NCBI GenBank assembly: GCA_963723765.1
Contig: CAVRSD010000003.1
Span: forward strand, 1,116,001 to 1,180,000
Direction of reading: 5' to 3'
Source of the DNA: DATBAX01 sp963723765
GTDB taxonomy: Bacteria; Acidobacteriota; Terriglobia; Terriglobales; Acidobacteriaceae
Length of the DNA stretch: 64,000 bases
The notes under the pieces are model-generated. The model worked only from the letters and a program-made list of their open reading frames with translations, searched no databases and had not been told where the DNA came from. Each line of letters opens with the position of its first letter. Within the stretch, counting starts at the first letter, position 1. A program made the translations under genes and the position numbers. This document shows, one piece after another, positions 35,012 to 43,554 of this stretch.

Positions 35012-36034
35012 CTACGGAACCAGAACGATCTTGCCGAACATTTGACTCTTTTCCATGTGCTCGTGGGCGGCACGAGCCTCGCTCAGGGGAAACGTGCGGT
35101 CGACTACCGGTTTCAACCGTCCCGCAAAAACATGCCCCAACACTTCGTACAGCTCGCCCATAGTGCCCATATATGAGCCGAGGATCGATAGCTGGCGCGA
35201 ATAGAGAAAACGTAGATCGATCGCCCCCGTCACTCCGGTAGTTGCCCCGCATGTGACAAGCGTGCCACCGGGCTTGAGGGATTTCACACTCTCTTCCCAC
35301 GTGGCAGCACCCACGTGCTCAACCACGATGTCCACGCCTTCTTTATTAGTGATCCTCTTCACTTCTTCGGAAATCTTTTGGGTGTAGTGGTTGATACCGT
35401 AGTCTGCGCCCAACGCGCGGCCTCGCTCCAGCTTGTTCTCGTCACCCGCAGTGGTGATCACGCGGGCCTGGAATAGCTTGGCAATTTGAATGGCGGCAAT
35501 CCCCACGCCGGAACTCGCACCTAGAATCAAGACCGTTTGTCCGGGACGAATCCCTGCCCGGCCCACCAACATGTGCCAGGCGGTCAGGAAGACAAGCGGC
35601 ACACTGGCTGCCTGAGTGAAATCGAGATGATCGGGAATAGGGATGACGCTCACGGCGGGCACTGCGATCAGTTCGCAATTGCCGCCGTCCACACCGTTGC
35701 CGCGCACGGTGAACTCGCGACATTGATTCTGCAGCCCGGTGGTGCACTTCGCGCAGTGATTGCAGAAATGCATGGGTGCAAGCAGTACCCGCTGGCCAGG
35801 GTTGAAACCTGTGACATACTCACCAACTTCGACGATCTCGCCTGCGATGTCGCTGCCGAGAATATGCGGGAGCTTCACCCCAGGAAGCCCCTTGCGCACC
35901 CAAATATCCAGGTGATTCATGGCGCAGGCTTTCACCCGGACGAGCACCTGATCTTTTCGGACGGCTGGATCGGGGGCTTCTTCGTAGCGAAGAACTTCCG
36001 GCCCACCAAATTCGTGAATGCGAACAGCTTTCAT
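35012..36034 (-). CDS. Zinc-binding MDR-type alcohol dehydrogenase/quinone reductase
   Basis: A 340-residue medium-chain reductase. The N-terminal GroES-like domain has GSDIAGEIVEVGEYV, the structural-zinc Cys lobe HFCNHCAKCTTGLQNQC (four Cys) and the catalytic-zinc region. The Rossmann domain has VLILGASSGVGIAAIQIAK. It would reduce aldehydes, ketones or enones with NAD(P)H; the substrate is unknown. It is followed by nuoB on the same strand with about 60 bp containing a repeat half-site, so co-transcription is doubtful. Confidence 0.88.
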   Translation of the reverse strand: MKAVRIHEFGGPEVLRYEEAPDPAVRKDQVLVRVKACAMNHLDIWVRKGLPGVKLPHILGSDIAGEIVEVGEYVTGFNPGQRVLLAPMHFCNHCAKCTTGLQNQCREFTVRGNGVDGGNCELIAVPAVSVIPIPDHLDFTQAASVPLVFLTAWHMLVGRAGIRPGQTVLILGASSGVGIAAIQIAKLFQARVITTAGDENKLERGRALGADYGINHYTQKISEEVKRITNKEGVDIVVEHVGAATWEESVKSLKPGGTLVTCGATTGVTGAIDLRFLYSRQLSILGSYMGTMGELYEVLGHVFAGRLKPVVDRTFPLSEARAAHEHMEKSQMFGKIVLVP

Positions 36035-36076
36035 GGAAACACCCTCGAAGAATCAACCTAGCATACATTCGCAAAA

Positions 36077-36105
36077 AGCCCCGGAGTGATGATCCGGGGC
36101 CTTTG
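36077..36105. terminator. Intrinsic terminator (GCCCCGGA hairpin)
   Basis: Stem 36078-36085 / 36093-36100 (GCCCCGGA / TCCGGGGC), flanked by AAAAA and TTTGCTTTT. It terminates the minus-strand gene that ends at 36134 and is symmetrical enough to act both ways. Confidence 0.8.
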
Positions 36106-36133
36106 CTTTTCTCGTTAGGCTTAATTGAACAAA

Positions 36134-37207
36134 TTACTTGGCAGCCAGTTCAGCGTAACCTTCGGCCTTTAAAGTAGAAGGCTTGGAGAAAATCTCCGCG
36201 AAATTGCGCGCCTTGCGATTCTTCCACGAGCCTTTGTGGTAGGCGTAGCCGGCAATGAGCGGAAGAGTAACTGTGATCTCTCCGTAAACCATCTGTTCTT
36301 TAGCCAGATCGACTTTGCCCCAGGAATTAGCTTCCTTCAGAGTCGAACCGGAAAGCGCACCATCGCGTTCGTCGGCGACAGTAAGTTGCACAGCATATTT
36401 GTGCATTTCCGCTTCGTATCCGAGAAATTCGGCGGAGACCACAATGTCCTGTACAAAGTTCTTGGGCACGCCGCCGCCCAGCATGATCAGACCGGTCACA
36501 CCGCTCTCGATCTTGATCTGTGTCAGTTCGCGAAAGTCCGCAACCGAGTCAATGGAAACATACGGCTTGCCCTCTTGCTGGCGCGAAACCTGATGGAAGA
36601 CCAGCCCGAATCCCGCTGAGCAATCCGAAAATGCAGGCACGAAGATTGGAATGTTCCGGCGATAAGCTTCGAGCACGATGCTTTCCGCCTTGGGAAAGTT
36701 TTTGTCCAGATGCTTGCCCATCTCGCGAACAAACTCACGGCTGGAATACGGACGGGGATCGAGAGATTCGGCAATCTTATGGATGGTCTCGTCACAGGTG
36801 CGCAGTTCGTCTTCATCAATGTACGTATCGTAAATACGATCGATGTGGCGTTCGCGCAGATCGTTGTCCGAAGAAAACGGGGTGCCTTGATAGTGACGGA
36901 ATCCGAGGGCCTCGAAGAAATCCTGGTCCACGATATTCGCGCCGGTGGAAACGATGGCATCCACCATGTTTGAGCGAAGCATGTCCAGAATGATTCCCTT
37001 TTGTCCAGCGGAAATCAGACTGCCGGCTAGAGTGAGAATGATGCCGCAGCCTTTATCGGCAACCATTTCATCGACGATTTTGGCGGCGCGAGCCAGGTTG
37101 CGCGCCTGGAATGCGGTCTTCTCCATCATGTCGATCATGGGGATGACGTTAACGGCTTTGATGTCGTAGTGGTCCACAGTGGTGTGCAGCAGGTCGGACT
37201 TTTTCAT
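36134..37207 (-). CDS. Deoxyhypusine synthase-like protein
   Basis: A 357-residue member of the deoxyhypusine/homospermidine synthase-like family. NAD-site motifs visible include LAGSLISAGQKG, DAIVSTGANIVDQDF, and a FVPAFSDCSAGFG segment. The region around the catalytic Lys of eukaryotic enzymes is kept as KEANSWGKVDL. Eukaryotic enzymes modify eIF5A, which bacteria lack. Bacterial relatives are implicated in polyamine chemistry, moving an aminobutyl group between polyamines. No polyamine gene is next to it, although a spermidine-synthase-like gene starts at 63.3 kb. Substrate unknown. Confidence 0.85.
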   Translation of the reverse strand: MKKSDLLHTTVDHYDIKAVNVIPMIDMMEKTAFQARNLARAAKIVDEMVADKGCGIILTLAGSLISAGQKGIILDMLRSNMVDAIVSTGANIVDQDFFEALGFRHYQGTPFSSDNDLRERHIDRIYDTYIDEDELRTCDETIHKIAESLDPRPYSSREFVREMGKHLDKNFPKAESIVLEAYRRNIPIFVPAFSDCSAGFGLVFHQVSRQQEGKPYVSIDSVADFRELTQIKIESGVTGLIMLGGGVPKNFVQDIVVSAEFLGYEAEMHKYAVQLTVADERDGALSGSTLKEANSWGKVDLAKEQMVYGEITVTLPLIAGYAYHKGSWKNRKARNFAEIFSKPSTLKAEGYAELAAK

Positions 37208-37371
37208 GGCAAGCTCCAGGGTTGAAGTCCAGAGCCAAATAAAACCGGCCCCGGCTATCGGGGTCTACGGTAAGCAGAGCGCTCCCGCCATCGAACCCCG
37301 CCGTGGCTGGTTTCATCATACTTCATTCCCGGTTTGACTTGCCATGTGGAAAACCCAATAATCACCCTCAG

Positions 37372-38235
37372 ATGGACATCTATGAAGAGATCGTAAAGCT
37401 ACGGCAGGAAGGGCGCCGGGGCGCGGTTGCGACTATCGTCAATGTACGCGGATCAATCCCTTCGTTTGAAACCGCAAAGATGCTGGTGCGGGACGATGGT
37501 TCCATTTTCGGCACCATCGGTGGCGGCTGCGTAGAGGCCGAAGTATGGCAGGCTGCGCGCGAAGTAATGGAAAGCGAAAAACCCCGCAGCCTGACTTTCA
37601 ATCTCAACCAGAATCCCAAATACGATACGGGTTTGGTATGTGGTGGAACCCTCGACATTTTTCTCGAGCCGATCTTGCCTCCCGCGGTACTTTATATTTT
37701 TGGCGCAGGGCACGTTTCCGCAAGTCTTTCCCGCAGCGCCGCCCACGCGGGATTCGATGTCACCGTAGTGGACGACCGCGAGACTTACGCCAGCAGTGAG
37801 CGTTTCCCCGAGGCAAAGGCTGTCATCGCCCAGGACTTCGAGCTGGCCATGGCTGAGATCGTGCCCAATGAATCATCGTCGATTGTGGTTGTCACTCGCG
37901 GCCATCGTGATGATATGCGGATACTCCGTTGGGCGGTGAAAACCCGGGCGCGCTACATAGGCATGATTGGCTCCAAACGCAAAACCATCGCGATTTTCCG
38001 TGAACTTACTCAAGAAGGCATTCCTGCGCATTTTTTCAACAAAGTGCATGCTCCGGTCGGGCTGGATATTGGTGCCATCACCCCGGAAGAGATTGCAGTC
38101 GCCATCACAGCCGAATTGATTGCAATGCGACGCCACTCCGAACGAACTTTGCCGCACATGAGCTGGTTCCATACCCAAAAGCTTGGCATGGAAGAGAAAG
38201 AAGAGAAAGCTGAATTGGAAGAGGAAAAGAACTAA
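37372..38235 (+). CDS. XdhC/CoxI family protein
   Basis: A 287-residue two-domain protein. The N-terminal XdhC-CoxI domain has GAVATIVNVRGSIPSFETAKMLV and GTIGGGCVEAEVW; the C-terminal Rossmann domain has LYIFGAGHVSASLSRSAA and YIGMIGSKRKTIAIF. Members bind molybdopterin/MCD and insert the sulfurated cofactor into xanthine dehydrogenase-type enzymes. No molybdenum hydroxylase gene is in the window. ATG 37372 matches the family N-terminus; an upstream GTG at 37303 would add 23 residues. The tail is very Glu/Lys-rich. Confidence 0.87.
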   Translation: MDIYEEIVKLRQEGRRGAVATIVNVRGSIPSFETAKMLVRDDGSIFGTIGGGCVEAEVWQAAREVMESEKPRSLTFNLNQNPKYDTGLVCGGTLDIFLEPILPPAVLYIFGAGHVSASLSRSAAHAGFDVTVVDDRETYASSERFPEAKAVIAQDFELAMAEIVPNESSSIVVVTRGHRDDMRILRWAVKTRARYIGMIGSKRKTIAIFRELTQEGIPAHFFNKVHAPVGLDIGAITPEEIAVAITAELIAMRRHSERTLPHMSWFHTQKLGMEEKEEKAELEEEKN

Positions 38236-38238
38236 AGC

Positions 38239-38319
38239 TTTCACCACAGAGGCGCAGAGTCACAGAGAAACCAGAAAGAATTTAGGTTTTCTCCGTGGCT
38301 CCGCGCCTCCGTGGTGAAA
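38239..38319. repeat. Palindromic dispersed repeat, family 2
   Basis: Arms 38239-38272 (TTTCACCACAGAGGCGCAGAG...) and 38285-38319 (...CTCCGCGCCTCCGTGGTGAAA) are near-complementary around a 12-nt spacer, filling almost the whole gap between xdhC and the AhpD-like gene. It could act as a strong hairpin in the transcript. Confidence 0.7.
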
Positions 38320-38344
38320 CGAACTTTTTTGCCGGAGATAAAGA

Positions 38345-38740
38345 ATGGCAACCCTGGGACTCATCGAATACAAAGACGCCAGCCCCGAAGTACGCGCGGT
38401 CTATGACGACATCATGGCCACCCGCAAGATCGACTGGATCAATAATTTCTGGAAGGCGATCGCGCACGATCCTGCCACGCTGAAGCGGACCTGGGAAGAC
38501 ATCAAGCAGATCATGGCCCCCGGTGCGCTCGATCCTCTCGTCAAGGAACTGCTCTATGTGGCTGTCAGCGTCAGCAATCAGTGCAACTACTGCATCGCTT
38601 CTCACACCGCTTCCGCCAGAAAGAAAGGCATGACTGATGAAATGTTCAAGGAATTGATGGCGGTTGTGGGCATGGCGAACGAAACCAATCGCCTGGTTGC
38701 CGGATATCAGGTAGAAATCGACGAACAGTTTAAGGCTTAA
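38345..38740 (+). CDS. AhpD-like carboxymuconolactone decarboxylase family protein
   Basis: A 131-residue all-alpha protein with the AhpD-type redox motif QCNYCIASHTASARKKGM (CxxC plus distal His). The front has the EYKDASPEVRAVYDDIMA start. Role: peroxidase-type or thiol redox, or decarboxylase-like; the family is broad. The next gene starts 4 bp after its stop, so the two are co-translated. Confidence 0.87.
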   Translation: MATLGLIEYKDASPEVRAVYDDIMATRKIDWINNFWKAIAHDPATLKRTWEDIKQIMAPGALDPLVKELLYVAVSVSNQCNYCIASHTASARKKGMTDEMFKELMAVVGMANETNRLVAGYQVEIDEQFKA

Positions 38741-38743
38741 GTC

Positions 38744-39292
38744 ATGGCACACAAATTCACGACTTCTTATCTCGAAGACTCCATCGCTCTGTTCCGTCAC
38801 TATAAGAAAATGGCCGAGGGCGCGATCGAGCAGATCACTGATGAACAGTTGTTCGTGACATTAGACGAAGAGATGAACTCGATCGCCATCATCGTCAAGC
38901 ACATGACCGGCAATATGCGTTCCCGCTGGACGGATTTTCTGACGAGTGACGGAGAAAAACCGAATCGCAATCGCGATACTGAATTTGAAGAACCTCCATC
39001 ATCACGCCAATCCCTAATGAAAGTATGGGAGGAAGGCTGGCATCATGTTTTCGTCGCCCTGGAGCCGCTCACTGATGCAAATATGGACAGCAAAGTCAAC
39101 ATCCGGGGAGAAGCCCACTCCGTGATGCAGGCGATGAACCGTCAGATCGCTCATTACGCCTATCACTGCGGACAAATCGTGTTTCTGGCGAAACATTTCA
39201 AGGGACGGGAATGGAAGTCGTTGAGCGTGCCCCGGAACAAGTCGGACGAGTTCAATCAGAAGGTTCTTGCGAAGGAACTCAGCCAGCGTTAA
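38744..39292 (+). CDS. DinB-like DUF1572 family protein
   Basis: A 182-residue four-helix-bundle protein. Putative metal-site His residues are in IIVKHMTGN, QIAHYAYHCGQIVFLAKH, the DinB/DUF1572 pattern. Some DinB-fold proteins are bacillithiol- or metal-dependent transferases; this one is uncharacterised. It ends with a 4-nt antiparallel overlap with the alkyltransferase-like gene on the other strand. Confidence 0.85.
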   Translation: MAHKFTTSYLEDSIALFRHYKKMAEGAIEQITDEQLFVTLDEEMNSIAIIVKHMTGNMRSRWTDFLTSDGEKPNRNRDTEFEEPPSSRQSLMKVWEEGWHHVFVALEPLTDANMDSKVNIRGEAHSVMQAMNRQIAHYAYHCGQIVFLAKHFKGREWKSLSVPRNKSDEFNQKVLAKELSQR

Positions 39293-39630
39293 GTAGTCTT
39301 CCGCGACTTCTTACCTGTCGGCTTCTTGCGCGTGATCACGCGGGGAAAACGGAATTCGTGACGCTTCATGTCCGCTCGACGGCCGCGGAAGGTCACGCCC
39401 TCTGCTTCTAAGCGAAATCGCTGCTCCATCGCATGATCGCCCCGAAGCTTGATTTCTCCTCCCGCCCCCAACACTCGTTGCCACGGAAGTCCCACCGAAC
39501 GATGCAACACTCCGACAACTTGCCGGGCCGCGCCCGGATAACCGGCAGCGCGAGCGATCGCGCCATAACTCGAAACCTTGCCCCGCGGAATTTTCCGGAT
39601 CGTGGCCAAGATGCTACTGTGCATGGTCAT
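39289..39630 (-). CDS. Alkyltransferase-like protein (ATL, MGMT family without the acceptor Cys)
   Basis: A 113-residue protein from ATG 39630 that resembles the C-terminal DNA-binding domain of O6-methylguanine-DNA methyltransferase: ILATIRKIPRGKVSSYGAIARAAGYPGAARQVVGVLH (HTH with the Arg finger region). The position of the catalytic PCHR is SVGLPWQRVL, so the acceptor Cys is replaced by Trp. ATL proteins bind O6-alkylguanine without repairing it and hand the lesion to nucleotide excision repair. The C-terminal tail is strongly basic (ITRKKPTGKKSRKTT). Confidence 0.85.
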   Translation of the reverse strand: MTMHSSILATIRKIPRGKVSSYGAIARAAGYPGAARQVVGVLHRSVGLPWQRVLGAGGEIKLRGDHAMEQRFRLEAEGVTFRGRRADMKRHEFRFPRVITRKKPTGKKSRKTT

Positions 39631-39743
39631 CGGAGTGGACGAGACAGGGCTGTTGAAACGGGGTCGTCGAAACAAAGATCAGCGGCTCTTGGCGAAAAGT
39701 CATTGGCATGCCATCCAAAGCATGCACCCAAGCATTGCTCTTC

Positions 39744-40097
39744 CTATGCTGCTTTCCGAAACGAATCAAGCGCCGCTTCCTCACTGTCAAAAACCTCGAA
39801 CACGGTGAGCAACTTGGTCACTTGCAGCAAGTCGCCGACTCGTGGCGTCAGGTTCGCCAGCTTGATGGAAGCGTCACCGTTGCGCGCGGTGATGTAGAGT
39901 GCAACCAGGGTTCCCAAGCCACCGCTGTCGATGTAGGTGATTTGAGCCAGATTCAGCACCATTCGCTTATTCGACGTGAGCAGCTTTCTTACGGTGTCAC
40001 GCAGACTGGCGGACTCTTCGCCGAACACAATACGGCCCGCGCAATTCAGCACCAGAATGTCATCATGGGTGGGCTTGATGCTCATGGTCAACTGCAT
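39744..40097 (-). CDS. STAS-domain anti-sigma factor antagonist
   Basis: A 117-residue SpoIIAA-like STAS domain. The phosphorylatable Ser lies in ITYIDSGGLGTLVALY, with conserved flanks RIVFGEES and VFDSEEAAL at the end. In such partner-switch systems the antagonist frees a sigma factor when dephosphorylated by a PP2C phosphatase. No kinase (RsbW-like) or sigma factor is adjacent, so its partners are elsewhere. Confidence 0.9.
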   Translation of the reverse strand: MQLTMSIKPTHDDILVLNCAGRIVFGEESASLRDTVRKLLTSNKRMVLNLAQITYIDSGGLGTLVALYITARNGDASIKLANLTPRVGDLLQVTKLLTVFEVFDSEEAALDSFRKAA

Positions 40098-40239
40098 GGA
40101 ATCACTCCTTATCGCCGGCAGGAACGCCGACTCAAACCAAGAGCCTATATTGTCAGGTGCAATCTTCGCAAGGACTTCGTAACCAACCTATCACCCGGAA
40201 TCTCTGCATTTCATCACGTATAATCGGATGGTCTGTCCC

Positions 40240-42114
40240 ATGAGCTATCAGGTTCTCGCCCGCAAATACCGTCCGCAAAAGTTCTCCGAGGTTATTGGCC
40301 AGGAGCACGTCACCCGCACCCTGAAAAATGCCATTGAACAGGGCCGCACCGCCCATGGCTATATTTTCAGCGGGCACCGGGGCATCGGGAAGACCACCGT
40401 GGCCCGCATTCTGGCCATGGCGCTCAACTGCCGCTCTTCGGACAAGCCCGTAACTGAGCCGTGCGGAGTGTGTGATTCATGCCTCGAGATTCGCGCCGGC
40501 AATTCCGTGGACGTGATTGAAATTGACGCCGCCACCAACCGCGGAATCGACGAAATCCGCGAATTGCGCGAGGCCGCCCGCTATCGTCCGGCCCGCGACC
40601 GCTTCAAGATTTATATTCTGGATGAAGCCCACCAGATCACCGATGCAGCTTTTAACGCGCTTTTGAAGACGCTGGAGGAACCTCCCAGCCACGTGGTTTT
40701 TATGCTGGCCACCACACAGCCGGAAGACATTCCGCAGACCATCCGCTCGCGTTGTCAACACTTCAGCTTCCGGGCAGTGCGTTTCGAGGAAATTCTCGGT
40801 CAATTAAAAGATCTGTCGTCTCGGGAAAACATTGACGCAGATGAAGATGCATTGGCACTGCTCGCCGAAGCCGGCGATGGTTCGATGCGCGATGCGCTCT
40901 CCATTCTTGATCAGGCCATCGCCTCCTGCGACGGCCGTCTCACCGCCGAAGCCGTTCGGCAATTGGTGGGAGCAGCTCCCTCGGGAGTATTGGAAGAAGT
41001 GATGCAGGCCGTGGCGGAGGGATCGAGCGAAGCGGTATTGCGGCATGTGGACCGGCTTATTAGCGATGGCCAGAATCCATCGCACTTTGCCCGTCAGATG
41101 GTGCGTTTTCTGCGCAACACCATTGTCTCCAAAATTGCCGGTGGCGAGTCTTCCCTGCTGCAGATTTCCGGCGACGAACGCAATCGGGTAACACGTGTGG
41201 CGGAACTGTTCAGTGAGGAAGATCTGGCGCGGCATCTGCAAATCATGCTGCGTACTCACAGCGAACTTGGATACCGGCAGGAACAACGCTTCCATCTCGA
41301 ACTGGGACTGCTCAAGCTCGCCCACGCACAACGATTATTGCCGATCGAACAATTGCTGAGTGACGCGGGTCTACCGGCGGCGAACACCCCAAGGCTGCCC
41401 GGCAAACCGTCCATGGTTCCCGACGCGCGCAAACCGGAGTTGCCCGCCGCATCGCGTCCCGCTGCCGTATCACCATTCGCCGCGGATTCCGCTCGCAAGG
41501 GTGGATCGAAACCGCAGCTCTCGGTCGAAAATACTCCGGCAGCCCCTCCTCGCAGCATTGGAACACCAGCCACTGCCCAGGTAGTCATGGGTTCCGCGGC
41601 GCCGGCAACGGTCAACGAAGCCGAACCATCGTTGGTGCAAGCGCCTCAGGAAAAATTGCATGAAGTAGCAGCTCCAGCGTTAGCAGCCAATCTCCCGGCA
41701 ATTCCTGACATAGCGCCGAGTGACAATGCCGGCCCAATCGATACTTTACGAGGCGCCGTGCTCAATGCACTTTCAGCCCAGCGCATGCTGGTTGCGATGC
41801 TCGAGACCGGCGAATGGAAGGTCGAGGGCAATGAGCTTGTGATCAAGGTAGCGACCTCCCCGACCGTGATTGAGATGTCGCTGGGCGCCGACGCACGGCG
41901 ACTTGCCATTGCGACAGCTAGTGGTGTGCTGGGCCGCGCGGTAAAGCTGAAAGTGATTTCCGGCGGAACCGTGCAGAACGTGCCGGAGAACCGCACGCCA
42001 TCCTCGAACGGTGGCGGCCGCAGCAGGGCTGAGCAGGATCCCATTGTCCGCAAGATGGAAGAGAAATTCGGCGCGAAAATCAGAACTGTAATCGACTACA
42101 CCAAGAGAGTTTGA
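40240..42114 (+). CDS. dnaX: DNA polymerase III subunit gamma/tau
   Basis: A 624-residue clamp-loader ATPase. It starts MSYQVLARKYRP (ATG 40240; the upstream ATG 40228 adds four residues). Walker A is GHRGIGKTTVAR, a zinc-binding Cys cluster is in CRSSDKPVTEPCGVCDSC, Walker B is ILDEAHQITD, the sensor SRC motif is IRSRCQHFSF, then domain III. From about 390 to 500 lies a Pro/Ala-rich linker, followed by a tau-like C-terminal domain. I looked for but cannot confirm a slippery frameshift site, so only the long form is annotated. It leads the dnaX-ybaB-recR operon. Confidence 0.95.
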   Translation: MSYQVLARKYRPQKFSEVIGQEHVTRTLKNAIEQGRTAHGYIFSGHRGIGKTTVARILAMALNCRSSDKPVTEPCGVCDSCLEIRAGNSVDVIEIDAATNRGIDEIRELREAARYRPARDRFKIYILDEAHQITDAAFNALLKTLEEPPSHVVFMLATTQPEDIPQTIRSRCQHFSFRAVRFEEILGQLKDLSSRENIDADEDALALLAEAGDGSMRDALSILDQAIASCDGRLTAEAVRQLVGAAPSGVLEEVMQAVAEGSSEAVLRHVDRLISDGQNPSHFARQMVRFLRNTIVSKIAGGESSLLQISGDERNRVTRVAELFSEEDLARHLQIMLRTHSELGYRQEQRFHLELGLLKLAHAQRLLPIEQLLSDAGLPAANTPRLPGKPSMVPDARKPELPAASRPAAVSPFAADSARKGGSKPQLSVENTPAAPPRSIGTPATAQVVMGSAAPATVNEAEPSLVQAPQEKLHEVAAPALAANLPAIPDIAPSDNAGPIDTLRGAVLNALSAQRMLVAMLETGEWKVEGNELVIKVATSPTVIEMSLGADARRLAIATASGVLGRAVKLKVISGGTVQNVPENRTPSSNGGGRSRAEQDPIVRKMEEKFGAKIRTVIDYTKRV

Positions 42115-42129
42115 TCCGGAAGGACGTTT

Positions 42130-42435
42130 ATGGACGGAATGAACATCCAGGAGCTCATGTCGCAGGCCAAAAAGCAATATGAGGTCCTGCAGAAGAAATT
42201 GCAGGAGACGGTGGTCGAAGGCACATCTGGGGGCGGCAGTGTCACCGTCAAGATGGACGGCCGCAAGCAGGTTCTTGGCATCAAGATTGACCCCGAAGTG
42301 GTGAAAGACGGTGACCTGGAAATGCTGCAGGATTTGATCACCGCTGCAGTGAATGGCGCCGGACACAAAGTGGACGATGCCATGCAATCCACCATGGGCG
42401 GCATGCTTGGCGGAATGGGAATCCCAGGACTATAG
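42130..42435 (+). CDS. YbaB/EbfC nucleoid-associated protein
   Basis: A 101-residue DNA-binding protein of the YbaB/EbfC family: MNIQELMSQAKKQYEVLQKKLQE, VEGTSGGGSVTVKMDGRKQVLGIKIDPEVV, Gly/Met-rich tail (MGGMLGGMGIPGL). It is a dimeric nucleoid protein implicated in expression and repair, found almost always between dnaX and recR as here, 15 bp after dnaX. Confidence 0.95.
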   Translation: MDGMNIQELMSQAKKQYEVLQKKLQETVVEGTSGGGSVTVKMDGRKQVLGIKIDPEVVKDGDLEMLQDLITAAVNGAGHKVDDAMQSTMGGMLGGMGIPGL

Positions 42436-42520
42436 GGCGGAAGCAGATTTCAGAAGTTAGGTTTTTGATTTTTAATCACTCGAATTCCTCAACCCGTTTT
42501 CTCAAGGACACTTCCAATTC

Positions 42521-43120
42521 ATGTCTAAATTTGCAGAACCCATGGTGCGGTTGATCGATGAATTGAAAAAACTGCCGGGCATTGGCGGCAAGACCGCCCA
42601 GCGGCTGGCATTTCATATTCTGCGTTCCAGCGATGATGACGCCGAGGCGCTAGCCATCGCCGTCCGCGACGTCAAAGCCAATTTGCGCTTGTGCTCCGTA
42701 TGTAACAACATCACGGATGTTGACCCCTGTATTTATTGCACCAGCGCAACCCGCAACCAGCGCCTGGTTTGCGTGGTGGAAGAACCAACAAACATTGCTG
42801 CCATCGAGAAGACCAGGAATTTCAACGGTGTCTACCACGTATTGCATGGCACAATTTCGCCACTCCATGGAGTGGGGCCGGAACATCTGAGGATTGCAAA
42901 CTTGATTATCCGGGTCGAGAACCAGCAGGTGGATGAGGTCATCATTGCCACCAACCCAACGGTGGAGGGTGAGGCTACAGCGACCTATCTTTCCGGACAG
43001 TTGCGACGCGCAGGGCTTCGGGTAACCAGGATCGCCACTGGAGTGCCTGTCGGAAGTGACATTGAATATGCCGACGAAATCACCATGCTGAAAGCCATGG
43101 AAGGCCGTCGGGATCTCTAA
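42521..43120 (+). CDS. recR: Recombination protein RecR
   Basis: A 199-residue protein. Helix-hairpin-helix (LPGIGGKTAQRLAFHIL), a four-Cys zinc finger CSVCNNITDVDPCIYC, and a Toprim domain (VCVVEEPTNIAAIE, NPTVEGEATATYLS). It works with RecF/RecO to load RecA at gaps. It is the last gene of the conserved dnaX-ybaB-recR operon, with standard length and all motifs kept. Confidence 0.96.
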   Translation: MSKFAEPMVRLIDELKKLPGIGGKTAQRLAFHILRSSDDDAEALAIAVRDVKANLRLCSVCNNITDVDPCIYCTSATRNQRLVCVVEEPTNIAAIEKTRNFNGVYHVLHGTISPLHGVGPEHLRIANLIIRVENQQVDEVIIATNPTVEGEATATYLSGQLRRAGLRVTRIATGVPVGSDIEYADEITMLKAMEGRRDL

Positions 43121-43554
43121 TTCCAGGCCAAAACTCCAAACCCCTGTTGAAGCTAGCGTTTCCAAGATGTGCAAGAATTTGCGGTCGAGCCTTACCGAAT
43201 CGGCGAATGCACCCGATCGACTCTTTCGATGCCAATCTAAGGCCTTTATACACATACACTTAGACGAATTGTAAAAAGCGATAGATCCAATAAAGGCAGC
43301 CTCCCTCTTGGCCCCCTAGTTGCACCTTCCCCAGACAATGTTTCCTTCTCTCTTCTCAATGATTTGGTTGGGTTCGGCTGACGCGAGGAAGCGCATGGGG
43401 GATCTATCCGGTCACAAACGGATCGGAAGCGCTTTCAGCGACAGCCCGCGCCGCGCTGTGATGTAAACGCATCTCAACCGACGCAATAAGAAACCGGGCC
43501 AACCAGCCCGGTTTTCTTTTTTCGTATTGAGAAATACTCTCGAGCGAAATCTAA
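43121..43554. other. Intergenic region after recR with terminator
   Basis: No convincing ORF on either strand in about 430 bp. An intrinsic terminator lies at 43491-43520: stem AAACCGGGC / GCCCGGTTT then TTCTTTTTT. The region also separates recR from the minus-strand exported gene. I see no tRNA or repeat here. Confidence 0.6.
43491..43520 (+). terminator. Intrinsic terminator
   Basis: Nine-base-pair stem AAACCGGGC / GCCCGGTTT, 6-nt loop, followed by TTCTTTTTT. It closes the recR transcript or the convergent transcript. Confidence 0.85.

Noticed and set aside
34689..35163. Plus-strand ORFs over nuoB
   Set aside because: Antisense to clearly conserved coding sequence.
40240..42114. Programmed -1 frameshift in dnaX
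   Set aside because: I did not find a clear A-run slippery site with a downstream stem by eye; not claimed.
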